NCBI GenBank assembly: GCA_934659425.1
Contig: CAKUHU010000006.1
Span: 29,193-93,192 of the forward strand
Direction: 5' to 3'
Origin: an uncultured Oscillospiraceae bacterium
GTDB lineage: Bacteria; Bacillota; Clostridia; Oscillospirales; Oscillospiraceae
Length of the DNA stretch: 64,000 nt
The position numbers were made by a program, and so were the translations under genes. Below are positions 36,688 to 45,486 of the stretch, piece by piece. The notes beneath the pieces were generated by a model. That model searched no databases, was not told where the DNA came from, and saw only the letters and a program-made list of their open reading frames with translations. Every line of letters begins with the position of its first letter. Position 1 is the stretch's first letter.

Positions 36688-36731
36688 CCTTTGGAATGCC
36701 TCCTTCTATTGATGTTGTATGGTGATGGTGC

Positions 36732-37661
36732 TCAAATCGCAGCAATGGTGCGGATCGCCTGCTCGATGTGATCCACCGTCAGGCCCAGATGCTCCAAAAT
36801 ATCCTGATAGTTATGGGCGGAAGAGCCAAATTCATCGTTGATGCCAACGAATTCGATGGGCTTGCAGGCCTTGCACAGGGCTTCCGCAATGGCACCGCCC
36901 AGGCCGCCGATGACGCTGTGCTCCTCCGCGGTGACCACGCCCTTACAGTCCTGTGCCAAAGAGGCAATGGCCTTTTGATCCATGGGCTTGATGGTGCTCA
37001 CGTTGACCACCCGGACAGAGATCTGGCCGGCGAGCCGCTCCGCCGCCTCCAGCGCTTTGGCCACCATGACACCGCAGGCGAATACGCACACATCGCTCCC
37101 CTCCCGCAGAACGGTGGGCTGACCCAGGACGAAGGGCTTTCCCTCCTCCGTCACGTTGGGAAGCTCACTGCGGCCGATGCGCATGTAGACCGGTCCCTGA
37201 GAGGCGGCCATGTACTTGGTCACCTCCACCGCTTCATTGGCGTCGGCGGGGACGATCACCTTCATATTGGGGATGACCCGCATGTAGGCGATGTCATCAA
37301 TAGACTGGTGGGTGGCACCATCTCCGAAATCGGAGCACCCGGCGGAAGAGCCGCAGATCTTGACATTCAGCTTGCCGATGGAGATGGTCTGGCGCAGCTG
37401 GTCAAAAGCCCGGCCGCAGCAGAAGACCGCAAAGGAGTTGATAAAGGGAATCTTGCCCACCCGGGAGAGACCGCCTGCCACAGAAGCCATGTTGGCCTCT
37501 GCGATGCCCATCTCTATATGCTGTTCGGGAAGGCCCTCTTCGATCTTTTTCCCCATGGTGGAGCCGCCCAGGTCGGCGTCCAGCACCACGATGTTTCGGT
37601 TTTCCCTGCAAAGGGCCAGCAGGGTGTCGCCGTATGCCACTCTCTGATTCGTTTCACTCAT
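36732..37661 (-). CDS. transketolase, C-terminal subunit
   Basis: A 309-residue protein covering the pyrimidine-binding and C-terminal domains of transketolase. It reads VLDADLGGST near residue 24, HIEMGIAEANMASVAGGL near 47, and FGDGATHQSIDDIA near 112. These supply the catalytic glutamate of the thiamine-diphosphate site. It pairs with the N-terminal half encoded 12 bases upstream. Split transketolases are common in Firmicutes, often for specialised sugars rather than the general pentose phosphate route. Confidence 0.92.
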   Translation of the reverse strand: MSETNQRVAYGDTLLALCRENRNIVVLDADLGGSTMGKKIEEGLPEQHIEMGIAEANMASVAGGLSRVGKIPFINSFAVFCCGRAFDQLRQTISIGKLNVKICGSSAGCSDFGDGATHQSIDDIAYMRVIPNMKVIVPADANEAVEVTKYMAASQGPVYMRIGRSELPNVTEEGKPFVLGQPTVLREGSDVCVFACGVMVAKALEAAERLAGQISVRVVNVSTIKPMDQKAIASLAQDCKGVVTAEEHSVIGGLGGAIAEALCKACKPIEFVGINDEFGSSAHNYQDILEHLGLTVDHIEQAIRTIAAI

Positions 37662-37673
37662 GACGCACCCTCC

Positions 37674-38498
37674 TCATTCCGACAGGTCCTTTAGGGCCTG
37701 GTCATATTGCTCTTTGGTCAGCGCCACGTTGTGGCAACTGGCCACATTTTCCGCAAAGCTTACGCCTTTGCCCTTGATGGTGTGGGCCAAGATCGCCGTG
37801 GGCTTGCCTTTGACGGTTTCCGCGGTGTCCAGGGCGGTGAGGATCTCCTCCATGTTGTGGCCGTCGATTTCGATCACGTTCCAGCCGAAGGCCCGCCACT
37901 TGTCCGCAATGGGCTCGGAATTCATCCGCTGGGTAATGGGGCCCACGCACTGCAGCCCATTGTTGTCGATAATGGCGCACAGATTGTCCATCTGGTAGGA
38001 CCCGGCGGCCATGGCTGCCTCCCAGATCTGTCCTTCGTCCATCTCGCCGTCGCCCACCAGGACATAGACCCGGTTGTCCTTCTGATCCATCTTCAGTCCA
38101 AGGGCCATGCCCAGCCCCAAGCTGAGTCCCTGGCCCAGAGAGCCGGTCCCGGCCTCAATGCCCGGAGTCCCCAGATGGGGATGGCCTTGGAGGTAAAAAC
38201 CCACATCCTTGCAGTGGAGCAGATCCTCCACCGGGAAGAAGCCCGCCTCGGCCAGGGCGGAATACTGGAGGATGGCCACATGGCCCTTGGAGAGCAGGAA
38301 GTAGTCCCGGCCCTCCCACTCCGGATTTTTGGGGTCATATTTCAGCTTATAGAAGTAGAGTGCGGCCACCAGATCGGCGGCGGAACAGCTTCCGCCCACA
38401 TGGCCGGCTACGCCCACGCCGATGCACCGGATGCAGTCACGCCGCAAAAGCTGTCCTTTGGCCTTCAGAGATGCAAGCAGTTCTTTGCTGTACGGCAA
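37674..38498 (-). CDS. transketolase, N-terminal subunit
   Basis: A 274-residue thiamine-diphosphate-binding half of transketolase. The segment GHVGGSCSAADLVAALYF near residue 30, LSKGH near 72, and the GDGEMDEGQIWEAAMAA motif near 147 (Gly-Asp-Gly ... Asn/Gln metal-diphosphate site) are intact. I chose the TTG at 38498 because GAGGAGG lies ten bases upstream. A longer in-frame reading extends across the stop of the preceding gene and has no ribosome site. It requires the downstream subunit for activity. Confidence 0.9.
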   Translation of the reverse strand: MPYSKELLASLKAKGQLLRRDCIRCIGVGVAGHVGGSCSAADLVAALYFYKLKYDPKNPEWEGRDYFLLSKGHVAILQYSALAEAGFFPVEDLLHCKDVGFYLQGHPHLGTPGIEAGTGSLGQGLSLGLGMALGLKMDQKDNRVYVLVGDGEMDEGQIWEAAMAAGSYQMDNLCAIIDNNGLQCVGPITQRMNSEPIADKWRAFGWNVIEIDGHNMEEILTALDTAETVKGKPTAILAHTIKGKGVSFAENVASCHNVALTKEQYDQALKDLSE

Positions 38499-38511
38499 TG
38501 TTGTTCCCTCC

Positions 38512-39312
38512 TCAAAATTCTCTGTCAAAAAAGCGCTTGGCTGCGGGGGCGGCCTGCTCAAAGCCATTGGGACAATATGCCTCGCAGCTGACCCGCTGGT
38601 CATAGCCCACGGCCTTCAGCGCGTCGATAAAGGGCCTGTAATCCGCCTCATCTCCATCTACCGGGAAGACCCGGCCGTTGGGGTTGGCGAAGTGGACGTG
38701 GCAGAGATACTCCCTTCCGCTGTCCAACAGGTGTTCCACCGGCTCCTTTTCCACCGCGAAGTGATAGAAGTCCACCAGGACCTTTACATTGGGGTCATCC
38801 ACATCCCGGGCCAGCTGGACTCCCTCGGCAAAGGTGTTGATGATGTTGCACTCAGCCTGGCGCAGCGGCTCAATAGCGATGGTGATGCCCCGCTTTCGGG
38901 CCACTGGCCCGATGGCTTTTAAAAGTTCCACGAGCTGCTGGTATGCCTTCTCCTTAGGGAACCCCTCCGGCACCATCTTGGCCGGACCGGAACCAAACAC
39001 CATGTACTGGACGCCCAGGGATTCCGCCCGCCGGGTGGAACGGTCCACATAGTCCATGACGGCGTCCATATCCACATCGGGGCCGGTGAGCCGCAGATCC
39101 ACGGGGAAGAAATTGTTGCTGGTCTCACAGGGAAGCCCTGATGCCTCAATGCGGGCCTTCAGCGCGGCGAAGTCCTCATCGGAGAGCGCCGTCATCTGGG
39201 CGGTGGGCATCTCTACGTAGTCAAAGCCGCACTTGGCCAGCGATTCGATCCATTCGATCCCCGTGCCGTCTGGCTGGGTGGCGACCATATTCAGGCAGCA
39301 TCCAAATCTCAT
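38512..39312 (-). CDS. sugar phosphate isomerase/epimerase family TIM-barrel protein
   Basis: A 266-residue AP_endonuc_2/xylose-isomerase-like TIM barrel. Metal-ligand candidates are Glu in the IAIEPLRQ strand (near 150), Asp/His in VDFYHFAVE (near 180), His in HVHFANPNGR (near 208) and Glu in VSCEAY (near 247). Relatives include hydroxypyruvate isomerase, tagatose 3-epimerase and IolE-type proteins, so the reaction is unassigned. The ATG at 39312 follows AGGAG; a GTG one codon earlier is equally placed. It lies 14 bases before the transketolase N-subunit gene. Confidence 0.8.
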   Translation of the reverse strand: MRFGCCLNMVATQPDGTGIEWIESLAKCGFDYVEMPTAQMTALSDEDFAALKARIEASGLPCETSNNFFPVDLRLTGPDVDMDAVMDYVDRSTRRAESLGVQYMVFGSGPAKMVPEGFPKEKAYQQLVELLKAIGPVARKRGITIAIEPLRQAECNIINTFAEGVQLARDVDDPNVKVLVDFYHFAVEKEPVEHLLDSGREYLCHVHFANPNGRVFPVDGDEADYRPFIDALKAVGYDQRVSCEAYCPNGFEQAAPAAKRFFDREF

Positions 39313-39330
39313 CACACAAACTCCTCTCTC

Positions 39331-40359
39331 TTATTTCGTGGGGTCGATGATGATCTTCAGCAGCTCGTCAGGTTTGGAAAGCAGGTCATCAAAGGCCTGG
39401 GGCGCCTCCTCCAAAGAGATCACCTTGGAGATCAGCTTATCCGAGGCCATCCGGCCTGAGCCGATGATGTCCACCACCTCGCCGAACTCCTGGTGGGTAT
39501 AGTTGAAGGAGCCGAACACGCTGCGGGCCGAGCAGACCACATCCTGCATATTCAAAGTCATTTCCTTCTGGTTCATTCCGATCCAATAGGCACGTCCGGC
39601 GATCTTCAAGGCCTGAACGGACAGGTTTGCCGTGGGCTCCACGCCGCAGCACTCGAAGGACACATCGGCCATATGGCCGCCGGTCAGTTTTCTGATCTCC
39701 TCCAGCGCGTCCACCTTGCCGGTGTTGATGGTATGGGTGGCACCCAGCTCCTTTGCCATCTTTAGCCGGGAATCGGACAGGTCAGCCATAATGACCATCT
39801 TGGGTTTGTCCAGCAGCACCAGCTGCAGCATACAGTCTCCAATGGTTCCGGCGCCAATGATGAGAACGATCTGATCCTTCAGCCCGCCCGCCTTTTTGTA
39901 GGCCCCATATGTAACGGCATAGGGCTCTGTCAGCGCCCCGTGATAATAGGAGGTCCCCTCCGGCAGCCGATACAGCAGCTTTTCCGGTACAGAGACATAT
40001 TCCGCCATGGCCCCGTCTGTGTCCAGGACACCGAAAAATTTCTTGTTCAGACACAGCATGGTGAGCCCCTGCCGGCAATTCTCACACTCCCCGCAGAAAT
40101 TGATGGGCTGCACGATGACCCCGTCGCCTACCTGGAATTTGGTGACGCCTTCGCCCAGCTCTGCTACCTCTGCGGAAAACTCGTGCCCCATGGTCAGAGG
40201 GGGGATCCGCCGCCCGGTCTTGCCGGTGTAGCCGTGGGGATCGCTGCCGCAGATGCCGCAGGCGCGTACCCGCAGCAGGCATTCGCCCGCCGCCGGCTTG
40301 GGGGTGGGCACTTCCTCCACCTTGAGCTGATATGGTGCCAAAAATCTCAGTGCTTTCAT
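39331..40359 (-). CDS. zinc-dependent medium-chain alcohol/polyol dehydrogenase
   Basis: A 342-residue MDR-family dehydrogenase. The catalytic zinc ligands are in ACGICGSD (Cys near 34) and GHEFSAEV (His-Glu near 59). The structural zinc loop has four cysteines in FCGECENCRQGLTMLC near residues 88-103. The cofactor loop is GAGTIGDCMLQL near 169. Such enzymes oxidise secondary polyols (sorbitol, threitol, galactitol-type) to ketoses. It is the first structural gene of the operon, 45 bases downstream of the regulator gene's stop, behind GGAGGAGAG. Confidence 0.88.
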   Translation of the reverse strand: MKALRFLAPYQLKVEEVPTPKPAAGECLLRVRACGICGSDPHGYTGKTGRRIPPLTMGHEFSAEVAELGEGVTKFQVGDGVIVQPINFCGECENCRQGLTMLCLNKKFFGVLDTDGAMAEYVSVPEKLLYRLPEGTSYYHGALTEPYAVTYGAYKKAGGLKDQIVLIIGAGTIGDCMLQLVLLDKPKMVIMADLSDSRLKMAKELGATHTINTGKVDALEEIRKLTGGHMADVSFECCGVEPTANLSVQALKIAGRAYWIGMNQKEMTLNMQDVVCSARSVFGSFNYTHQEFGEVVDIIGSGRMASDKLISKVISLEEAPQAFDDLLSKPDELLKIIIDPTK

Positions 40360-40404
40360 GTATACTCTCCTCCTATCAATTTCATATCAAAGGGGCACCG
40401 ACGC

Positions 40405-41136
40405 TTACTCAGCAGCCGGGCATTCCCCATTTTGATGCTTGCAGAGAAACTGGGCAAATTGTTTTTGATTGTTCTCGATATGGGCCTTCATCGTTAAGAT
40501 GGCGCTGTGCTCATCCCGAGCTTCTATGGCTTCGATCAATTTTTGGTGGTAGGGCAGGCCTACATCAAAGCCCAAGGAGTGGACCATCTGGTTCATAGTG
40601 TTATTCAAAACATCCCAGAGAATCTCATATGTGGCGATGATCAGGGCGTTTCCGGTGCTTCGGGCGATGGTCATATGAAATTCCATGTCCTCATCGGCGA
40701 AACTCTTTACCGTGCGGCTGTTTACATCCATCTGGCACTTTAAGATCTCCTTCAGCCGGGCAATGTCCTTTTCCGTGGCCCGCCGGGCTGCCAATCCAGC
40801 GGTCTCCACCTCGATCACGGAGCGGAATTCCAGGACGGCTTGGGTGTTTTGTGCCTGAAGATAGACCCCGGGCAGCAATGCCGTTTTCATCTGCTGGCCG
40901 ATATCCGCCTCTTTCACATAGGAGCCCTCTCCAGACCTGGTTTCCACCAATCCAAGCACCACCAATTTCTGCAGTGCTTGCCGGATCGTAACCCGGCTGA
41001 CGCCAAAAATACTGCCCAACTCTGCCTCAGAGGGCAACTTCTCACCGCAGACCCATTCTCCGTCCAAAATCTGCTGTTTCATCTGCTCAAAAATTTGTTC
41101 GCTGATGCTCTCTTTTTTGATGGGGCTGAGCGCCAT
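40405..41136 (-). CDS. GntR/FadR-family transcriptional regulator
   Basis: A 243-residue repressor. The winged helix-turn-helix is at residues 10-75 (LPSEAELGSIFGVSRVTIRQALQKL) and an FCD all-helical ligand domain follows (EFRSVIEVETAGLAARRAT; FHMTIARSTGN with probable metal-site histidines). FCD domains usually bind sugar acids or other carboxylates. It is encoded directly upstream of the catabolic genes on the same strand, so it probably autoregulates and controls them. In the leader region a 10-bp palindrome ACCTATAGGT lies at 41186-41195, a candidate operator. Confidence 0.92.
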   Translation of the reverse strand: MALSPIKKESISEQIFEQMKQQILDGEWVCGEKLPSEAELGSIFGVSRVTIRQALQKLVVLGLVETRSGEGSYVKEADIGQQMKTALLPGVYLQAQNTQAVLEFRSVIEVETAGLAARRATEKDIARLKEILKCQMDVNSRTVKSFADEDMEFHMTIARSTGNALIIATYEILWDVLNNTMNQMVHSLGFDVGLPYHQKLIEAIEARDEHSAILTMKAHIENNQKQFAQFLCKHQNGECPAAE

Positions 41137-41281
41137 AGCTGATCCCTCCCTTTCTAAATTTGCCTCAGCCTCAAACTTACGGCCTACCTATAGGTCAGCA
41201 GCTTGTATGACAGCTCTACATGTCTTGACCCTACCATAGCACAATCCCCAGAGAAACGCAAGGGGATTTTGATTTTTCTAT

Positions 41282-41318
41282 AAAACGGAGGGCGCCTGCC
41301 GCAGGCGCCCTCCGTTTT
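41282..41318. terminator. terminator after the MoxR remnant
   Basis: A perfect 18-bp stem (41282-41299 with 41301-41318) ends in T4 on either strand. It separates the MoxR remnant from the GntR promoter region. Confidence 0.8.
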
Positions 41319-41329
41319 CGGTCATCTAT

Positions 41330-41715
41330 TTGGCTTTTTCCGGTCGGAGACCCGCCTCCGACACTGCTGGAAAAGCTGGCGGCGGATGGCGCGGTTAATT
41401 TCGTCGGCCAAAAGCAGGGCGGTCATCACCGGCCCCTGCCGCAGTTCAAAATCTCCCGTCTTTTGGTTGAAGATCTTCATGTCAATAATATCGCTGGGCA
41501 GCATGTCCGGAACGAACTGGATCCGCCCAGAGCGGCAGCCCAAAGCGAGAGAGATGGTTTTTACCAAGGTGGTTTTCCCACCCCCGGCAGGTCGGTCAGC
41601 AGGACATGTCCGTTGGCCAGCACTGCCATGATGATGAGACGGATGAGGTCAGATTTGCCCACGATGATTTTTCTGTCTCCGCTTGGATGTTTTGCGACAA
41701 ACTTTGAATGTCCAT
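41330..41715 (-). pseudogene. truncated, frameshifted MoxR-type AAA+ ATPase
   Basis: Three frames are needed to read a MoxR N-terminal half: MDIQSLSQNIQAETEK, then IVGKSDLIRLIIMAVLANGHVLLTDLPGVGK, then TTLVKTISLALGC...RIQFVPDMLPSDI...LLLADEINRA. Each break is explained by one missing A in an A-run (near 41669 and at the Walker A lysine near 41580). The Walker B/sensor region ends at INRA and the rest of the ATPase is gone. Intact MoxR proteins work as chaperones with VWA-domain partners; none is present here. Confidence 0.8.
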
Positions 41716-41788
41716 ATTTTTATGCCCCTATGTTGGTGGGTCTCCGCTGTAAGCGGGAAACGATTAAGATTTAAGACTGATGACAAAG

Positions 41789-41811
41789 CCTCTTGTCGTA
41801 AAGACAAGAGG
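41789..41811 (-). terminator. hairpin downstream of the LysR gene
   Basis: A perfect nine-bp stem (41803-41811 with 41789-41797), five-base loop, followed on the minus strand by CTTTGTC rather than a full T-run. It lies about 155 bases past the LysR stop; the intervening AT-rich DNA holds no gene I can recognise. Confidence 0.45.
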
Positions 41812-41966
41812 TAAAATGTGTGGGTTTATTTGCTGTATGTGAGGTGATTTTTTATACAATGAAATGGAGTGGACAGATAAAAATACTGCCTTTGCTGCAA
41901 AACAGGAAAGTTTGAAAAAGTGATCTGCGTAAAAATAGGCTCCATATGGATCGGGCCGGGAGATAG

Positions 41967-42854
41967 TCACTGGGTGGAAGTCCCTTCTATACAACGGTTT
42001 AGTACTTCAATAAATTTTGCGGCTGCCTTGGAAAGCGGTTGATGGCGCTTCCATACGATTGCTGCATTGGTTTCCATGGTGGGGAAAAAAGGGCGGAAGC
42101 ATAGGTGACTGTTTTCTTCTATATGGATTAGGCAATCTCTTGTCACCGCGTATCCAAGTTGGTTCTCAACCAAAAGAGAGGGAGTGCTGTAGATTAAATT
42201 AAAGGTAGCGGTAATATTTAGTCGTTCTGGTTCTGTACCAAACCATTTGGCCAGTTTGCGCTGAAGCCCGGCACGATGAGGTACGATCAGTGGAGCATGT
42301 TCAATATCCGTCTTTTCTATGGTGCTGTTTTGGGCAAGGGGGCTGTCTCGTCTCATCAGCAGCCCCCAGTGCTCTTTTGTTGGGAGGGGAAGGCTTTCAT
42401 ATTTTAAAATATCTATCGGTTCCAATAAAACGCCAAAGTCAAGTGTCCCATGCTCCAGTTTTTCCATGACCTCTTCTGCATCACCGCTGTACCAGTAAAA
42501 GTGGATCTCTGGATAATTTTCCACAGTTTGCGATGCAGCTTGTACCACAAGTTTAGATTGGCCGCCGCCGATTGCGACCTCTCCGCTGACTTGATCGGAA
42601 TCTGCCGCGAGTTCTCGCTCGGTTTTCTCCAATAAAGAGACAATTTCCTCCGCACGCTTGCGCAACAAGATCCCCTCATCAGTCAATGTGATTTTCCTCT
42701 TTCCACGGATAAAAAGCTTTTTTCCCAATTCATTTTCCAGATCGATGAGTTGTTTAGACAAGGAAGGCTGAGCAATATGCAGAAATTCCGCAGCTCGAGT
42801 AATATTTTCTTTTTCAGCGACCGCCAAAAAGTAGCGCAATATCCGAATGTCCAT
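41967..42854 (-). CDS. LysR-family transcriptional regulator
   Basis: A 295-residue regulator. The N-terminal winged helix (LRYFLAVAEKENITRAAEFLHIAQPSLSKQLIDLE, residues 5-39) is canonical. The C-terminal periplasmic-binding-like effector domain runs from about 90 to 290 (GEVAIGGGQSK...). It is divergent from a MATE transporter gene across a 229-base AT-rich spacer, so the transporter is its probable target. Codon use and base composition are more AT-rich than the surrounding genes. Confidence 0.93.
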   Translation of the reverse strand: MDIRILRYFLAVAEKENITRAAEFLHIAQPSLSKQLIDLENELGKKLFIRGKRKITLTDEGILLRKRAEEIVSLLEKTERELAADSDQVSGEVAIGGGQSKLVVQAASQTVENYPEIHFYWYSGDAEEVMEKLEHGTLDFGVLLEPIDILKYESLPLPTKEHWGLLMRRDSPLAQNSTIEKTDIEHAPLIVPHRAGLQRKLAKWFGTEPERLNITATFNLIYSTPSLLVENQLGYAVTRDCLIHIEENSHLCFRPFFPTMETNAAIVWKRHQPLSKAAAKFIEVLNRCIEGTSTQ

Positions 42855-42891
42855 AGTTGTGGCCCTCGCGTTTACTAATGTTTTTTAATGT

Positions 42892-42920
42892 ATTATAATC
42901 TTAATTTATCATAGTTTCAA
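42892..42920 (-). promoter_or_regulatory. promoter of the LysR gene
   Basis: On the minus strand TTGAAA (42915-42920) and TATAAT (42892-42897) are spaced exactly 17 bases, 38 bases before the LysR start. Confidence 0.7.
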
Positions 42921-42948
42921 GCTATAATATATGATATAAAATATATAT

Positions 42949-42976
42949 TTGACGCTAAAGAAAGGACGTTTATAAT
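42949..42976 (+). promoter_or_regulatory. promoter of the MATE transporter gene
   Basis: TTGACG (42949-42954) and TATAAT (42971-42976) are spaced 16 bases. The two divergent -35 boxes lie about 28 bases apart, a typical arrangement for a LysR-controlled pair. Confidence 0.7.
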
Positions 42977-43083
42977 AAAGTTAAAGAAGAAATTGATAAG
43001 GTGTTTTTTGCAAATTTAAATGCGGAGAGTATCTTCTTCAGATCGGGATATGTTGTTTCGGAAAAGGGAAAGGGGACGAGCAG

Positions 43084-44460
43084 ATGGAACGTTGTTGCAA
43101 GCAAAAGAGTTTGAATTCTCAAAAGACATCCGCTTTGATGACGGAGGGTATTATTTGGAAGAAGATCATTTTCTTTGCGATGCCGCTGGTTTTAGGAAAT
43201 CTGCTTCAGCAAATGTATAATGCGGTAGACTCGATCGTTGTTGGGAATTATGTTGGCAGTGACGCATTGGCGGCGGTTACCTCCAGCACATCTCTTACGC
43301 GGCTGCTAATCGCATTTAGTCAAGGCACTGCGGTAGGAGCGGGGGTTGTGGTATCACAATGTCTGGGAGCAAAAGACCAAAAAGGAGTGCAGTCTGCAGT
43401 CCATACTGCTTTGGCAATTTCCGGTGTTTTAGGACTTGTGCTCTCTGCAGCGGGTATTTTTTGCAGTAGGTATATGCTATTATGGATGCATACGCCGTCA
43501 GAAGTATTGGAAAGTGCTGTGTCATATCTTCAAATTTATTCGGGCGGTTTGCTTTTCAATGTGCTCTACAATATGTGCGCCGGAATTCTGAACGCGGTTG
43601 GGAATTCTAAACGTTCTCTAAGTTGTCTGGCAGCCGCATCCATTATAAATATACTGTTGGATCTCATATTGGTGGGCGAATTAAAGCTGGGGGTAAGCGG
43701 AGCTGCAGTTGCCACAGACATCAGCCAGATAATCGCCTGTATGCTGGCCCTGCTTTTTTTGGTTAGGACGCCGGCGGACTATCAAGTAAAACTGAGGCAA
43801 ATTTGTTTTCACAGAGAGTTCGCTCTGAAAATGTTAAAAATCGGCTTACCAACAGGAATTCAAAATATGGTGATTTCTCTTTCTAATGTCTTGGTACAAT
43901 CCAGTGTCAATGACTTTGGAGTAACGGCAATGGCTGGTTTTGGTGCTCATTTAAAAATCGACGGATTCAATATTCAGCCAGTCATGGGAATCGGAATGGC
44001 GGCAACCACCTTTGTAGGGCAAAACTTTGGCGCGGAGAAAATAGACCGAATGAAAAAAGGCATTTGGGTGACCGTTATACTTGGAATTATCTATACTACC
44101 TTTACAGGAATTTTGCTGTTAGCTTTTGCAGAACCGATCTTGGGGCTTTTTACGGATGATATGGAAGCAATCGAATATGGGAAATTGGCCCTGAAATTTT
44201 TCTGTCCCTTCTATTTTATCCTGGGCATTACTCAGATTTTAGCTGGTGCTGTGCGCGGGACAGGACGGAGTATTCCTCCAATGGTCATTCTTCTCGTGTC
44301 ATTTTGTGTGTGCCGTGTTGGGTGGATACGTTTTATAGCGCCCTATTTTTCAACGATTGCTGGCATTTATGTTTCTTATCCAGTCTCCTGGTTTATTGGA
44401 ATGGTGCTGATGATATTGTATACATGGAAGGGAAAATGGACGGAGCGGGTAGGGACTTGA
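43084..44460 (+). CDS. MATE family efflux transporter
   Basis: A 458-residue polytopic membrane protein with about twelve transmembrane helices, likely a cation-coupled exporter of drugs or metabolites. Typical MATE elements are MPLVLGNLLQQMYNAVDSIVVGNYVG near residue 33 and QNFGAEKIDRMKKG near 318. The start is the ATG behind GGGGACGAG. No intrinsic terminator follows closely. The lower GC content, shared with the divergent LysR gene, suggests recent acquisition of the pair. Confidence 0.92.
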   Translation: MERCCKQKSLNSQKTSALMTEGIIWKKIIFFAMPLVLGNLLQQMYNAVDSIVVGNYVGSDALAAVTSSTSLTRLLIAFSQGTAVGAGVVVSQCLGAKDQKGVQSAVHTALAISGVLGLVLSAAGIFCSRYMLLWMHTPSEVLESAVSYLQIYSGGLLFNVLYNMCAGILNAVGNSKRSLSCLAAASIINILLDLILVGELKLGVSGAAVATDISQIIACMLALLFLVRTPADYQVKLRQICFHREFALKMLKIGLPTGIQNMVISLSNVLVQSSVNDFGVTAMAGFGAHLKIDGFNIQPVMGIGMAATTFVGQNFGAEKIDRMKKGIWVTVILGIIYTTFTGILLLAFAEPILGLFTDDMEAIEYGKLALKFFCPFYFILGITQILAGAVRGTGRSIPPMVILLVSFCVCRVGWIRFIAPYFSTIAGIYVSYPVSWFIGMVLMILYTWKGKWTERVGT

Positions 44461-44761
44461 TAATGTTCACAATATGAAAATATACCGCGGGCATATGGGG
44501 ATATGATTGCGTAAGCAGTGTTTCTCAAGGTTCAGAAGAAGCCAGCTTGTCCGGCTTATTCGCGCCTGCGATGTGCGAGATCGCGCCGCGATCAAAGCTA
44601 TGGTAGAAGCTCTGCTGTATAGCAGAGAGGAGTCCTCTCAGGCGGATGAGGCGAATGCTTGTGCAGTCTGATAGGATCATTCGTAAAGGCAGGACGCTTT
44701 TAAGAGCTTCAGAATAAGGGAACATGGCATCCTGACCGGGGGTGCTACGTTCCTTTCTTCG
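44461..44761. other. 300-base gap with a possible gene remnant
   Basis: No gene with a credible start is visible. On the plus strand, 44513-44671 reads a compact helical peptide (LVRLIRACDVRDRAAIKAMVEALLYSREESSQ) that ends in TGA but has no start codon or ribosome site, so it may be the C-terminal scrap of a lost regulator. I could not assign it. Confidence 0.35.
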
Positions 44762-45466
44762 TTAACGGAACAGCTCACCGCAGATGCGCCAGACGGGTTC
44801 CCTCTCATAGTGTTCCCGAATGGTCATGCCGGAAAAGGCAGAGCGGTTTTCCCTGTCCGCCCCGGCGTCGGTCAAGGTCTGGAAGATGCGCAGGAAGTCC
44901 TCCCGCATCTCCGGCGTAATGATTCGTCCGGGGTAATCCTCACCCGTCTCGGCGTTCACATTGGGACAGAGCTTGTTGGCCTCGCTGACGGCTTCCATCA
45001 GGGCATTCCTGCCGTAATGATCGGTCTGGCTGGCGTCCGCGCCCAGCTCCAGCATCCTTTGGAGAAAGCGGAAGGCTTCGTCGGAATCCTCTTTCGTGTG
45101 CTTCCAGACAAGATGGTTGACGTCCGTTCCGTCCCACTCATAGCGGCGGGCGTTCCAGACGGCGGTATTCACCGCGTCGAAGAGGACGGGATAGGCGTCA
45201 TCGCACAGTTCCTTTGGTGCGCAATAGTTGACGTCGGCACCGCGCTCCAGCAGCAGCCATGCGATCTCTCTGTGCCATCCGGTACACAGCGCCGCCTGCA
45301 GCGGTGACAGGAACCGTGTATCCAGCGGGCGCTTGGGCGCGGAAATATTTACAAGGGATGGGTCTGTATCCAGCAGCCTGCGCACGCTTTCCAGTTCGTT
45401 CTGCCGAATGGCGGCAAAGAGTCGGTACTCCTTTGCCAGCCACGCCTTTTCATCCAGTTTTCCCAT
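44762..45466 (-). CDS. ankyrin repeat protein
   Basis: A 234-residue soluble protein with about three to four ankyrin units. They include EYRLFAAIRQNELESVRRLLDTDPSLVN, LSPLQAALCTGWHREIAWLLLERGADVNY, and a later unit with LQRMLELGADASQTDHYGRNALMEAV. Ankyrin repeats mediate protein-protein contacts; the partner is unknown. The start at 45466 follows GAGAGGCG. A longer in-frame reading runs back through a hairpin. It is the most downstream gene of the long minus-strand island. Confidence 0.82.
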   Translation of the reverse strand: MGKLDEKAWLAKEYRLFAAIRQNELESVRRLLDTDPSLVNISAPKRPLDTRFLSPLQAALCTGWHREIAWLLLERGADVNYCAPKELCDDAYPVLFDAVNTAVWNARRYEWDGTDVNHLVWKHTKEDSDEAFRFLQRMLELGADASQTDHYGRNALMEAVSEANKLCPNVNAETGEDYPGRIITPEMREDFLRIFQTLTDAGADRENRSAFSGMTIREHYEREPVWRICGELFR

Positions 45467-45486
45467 TACGCGCCTCTCTTTGTTTC

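Noticed and set aside
41137..41281. A clear promoter for the GntR gene
   Set aside because: Several half-matches exist, but no -35/-10 pair with correct spacing convinced me. Only the ACCTATAGGT palindrome is solid.
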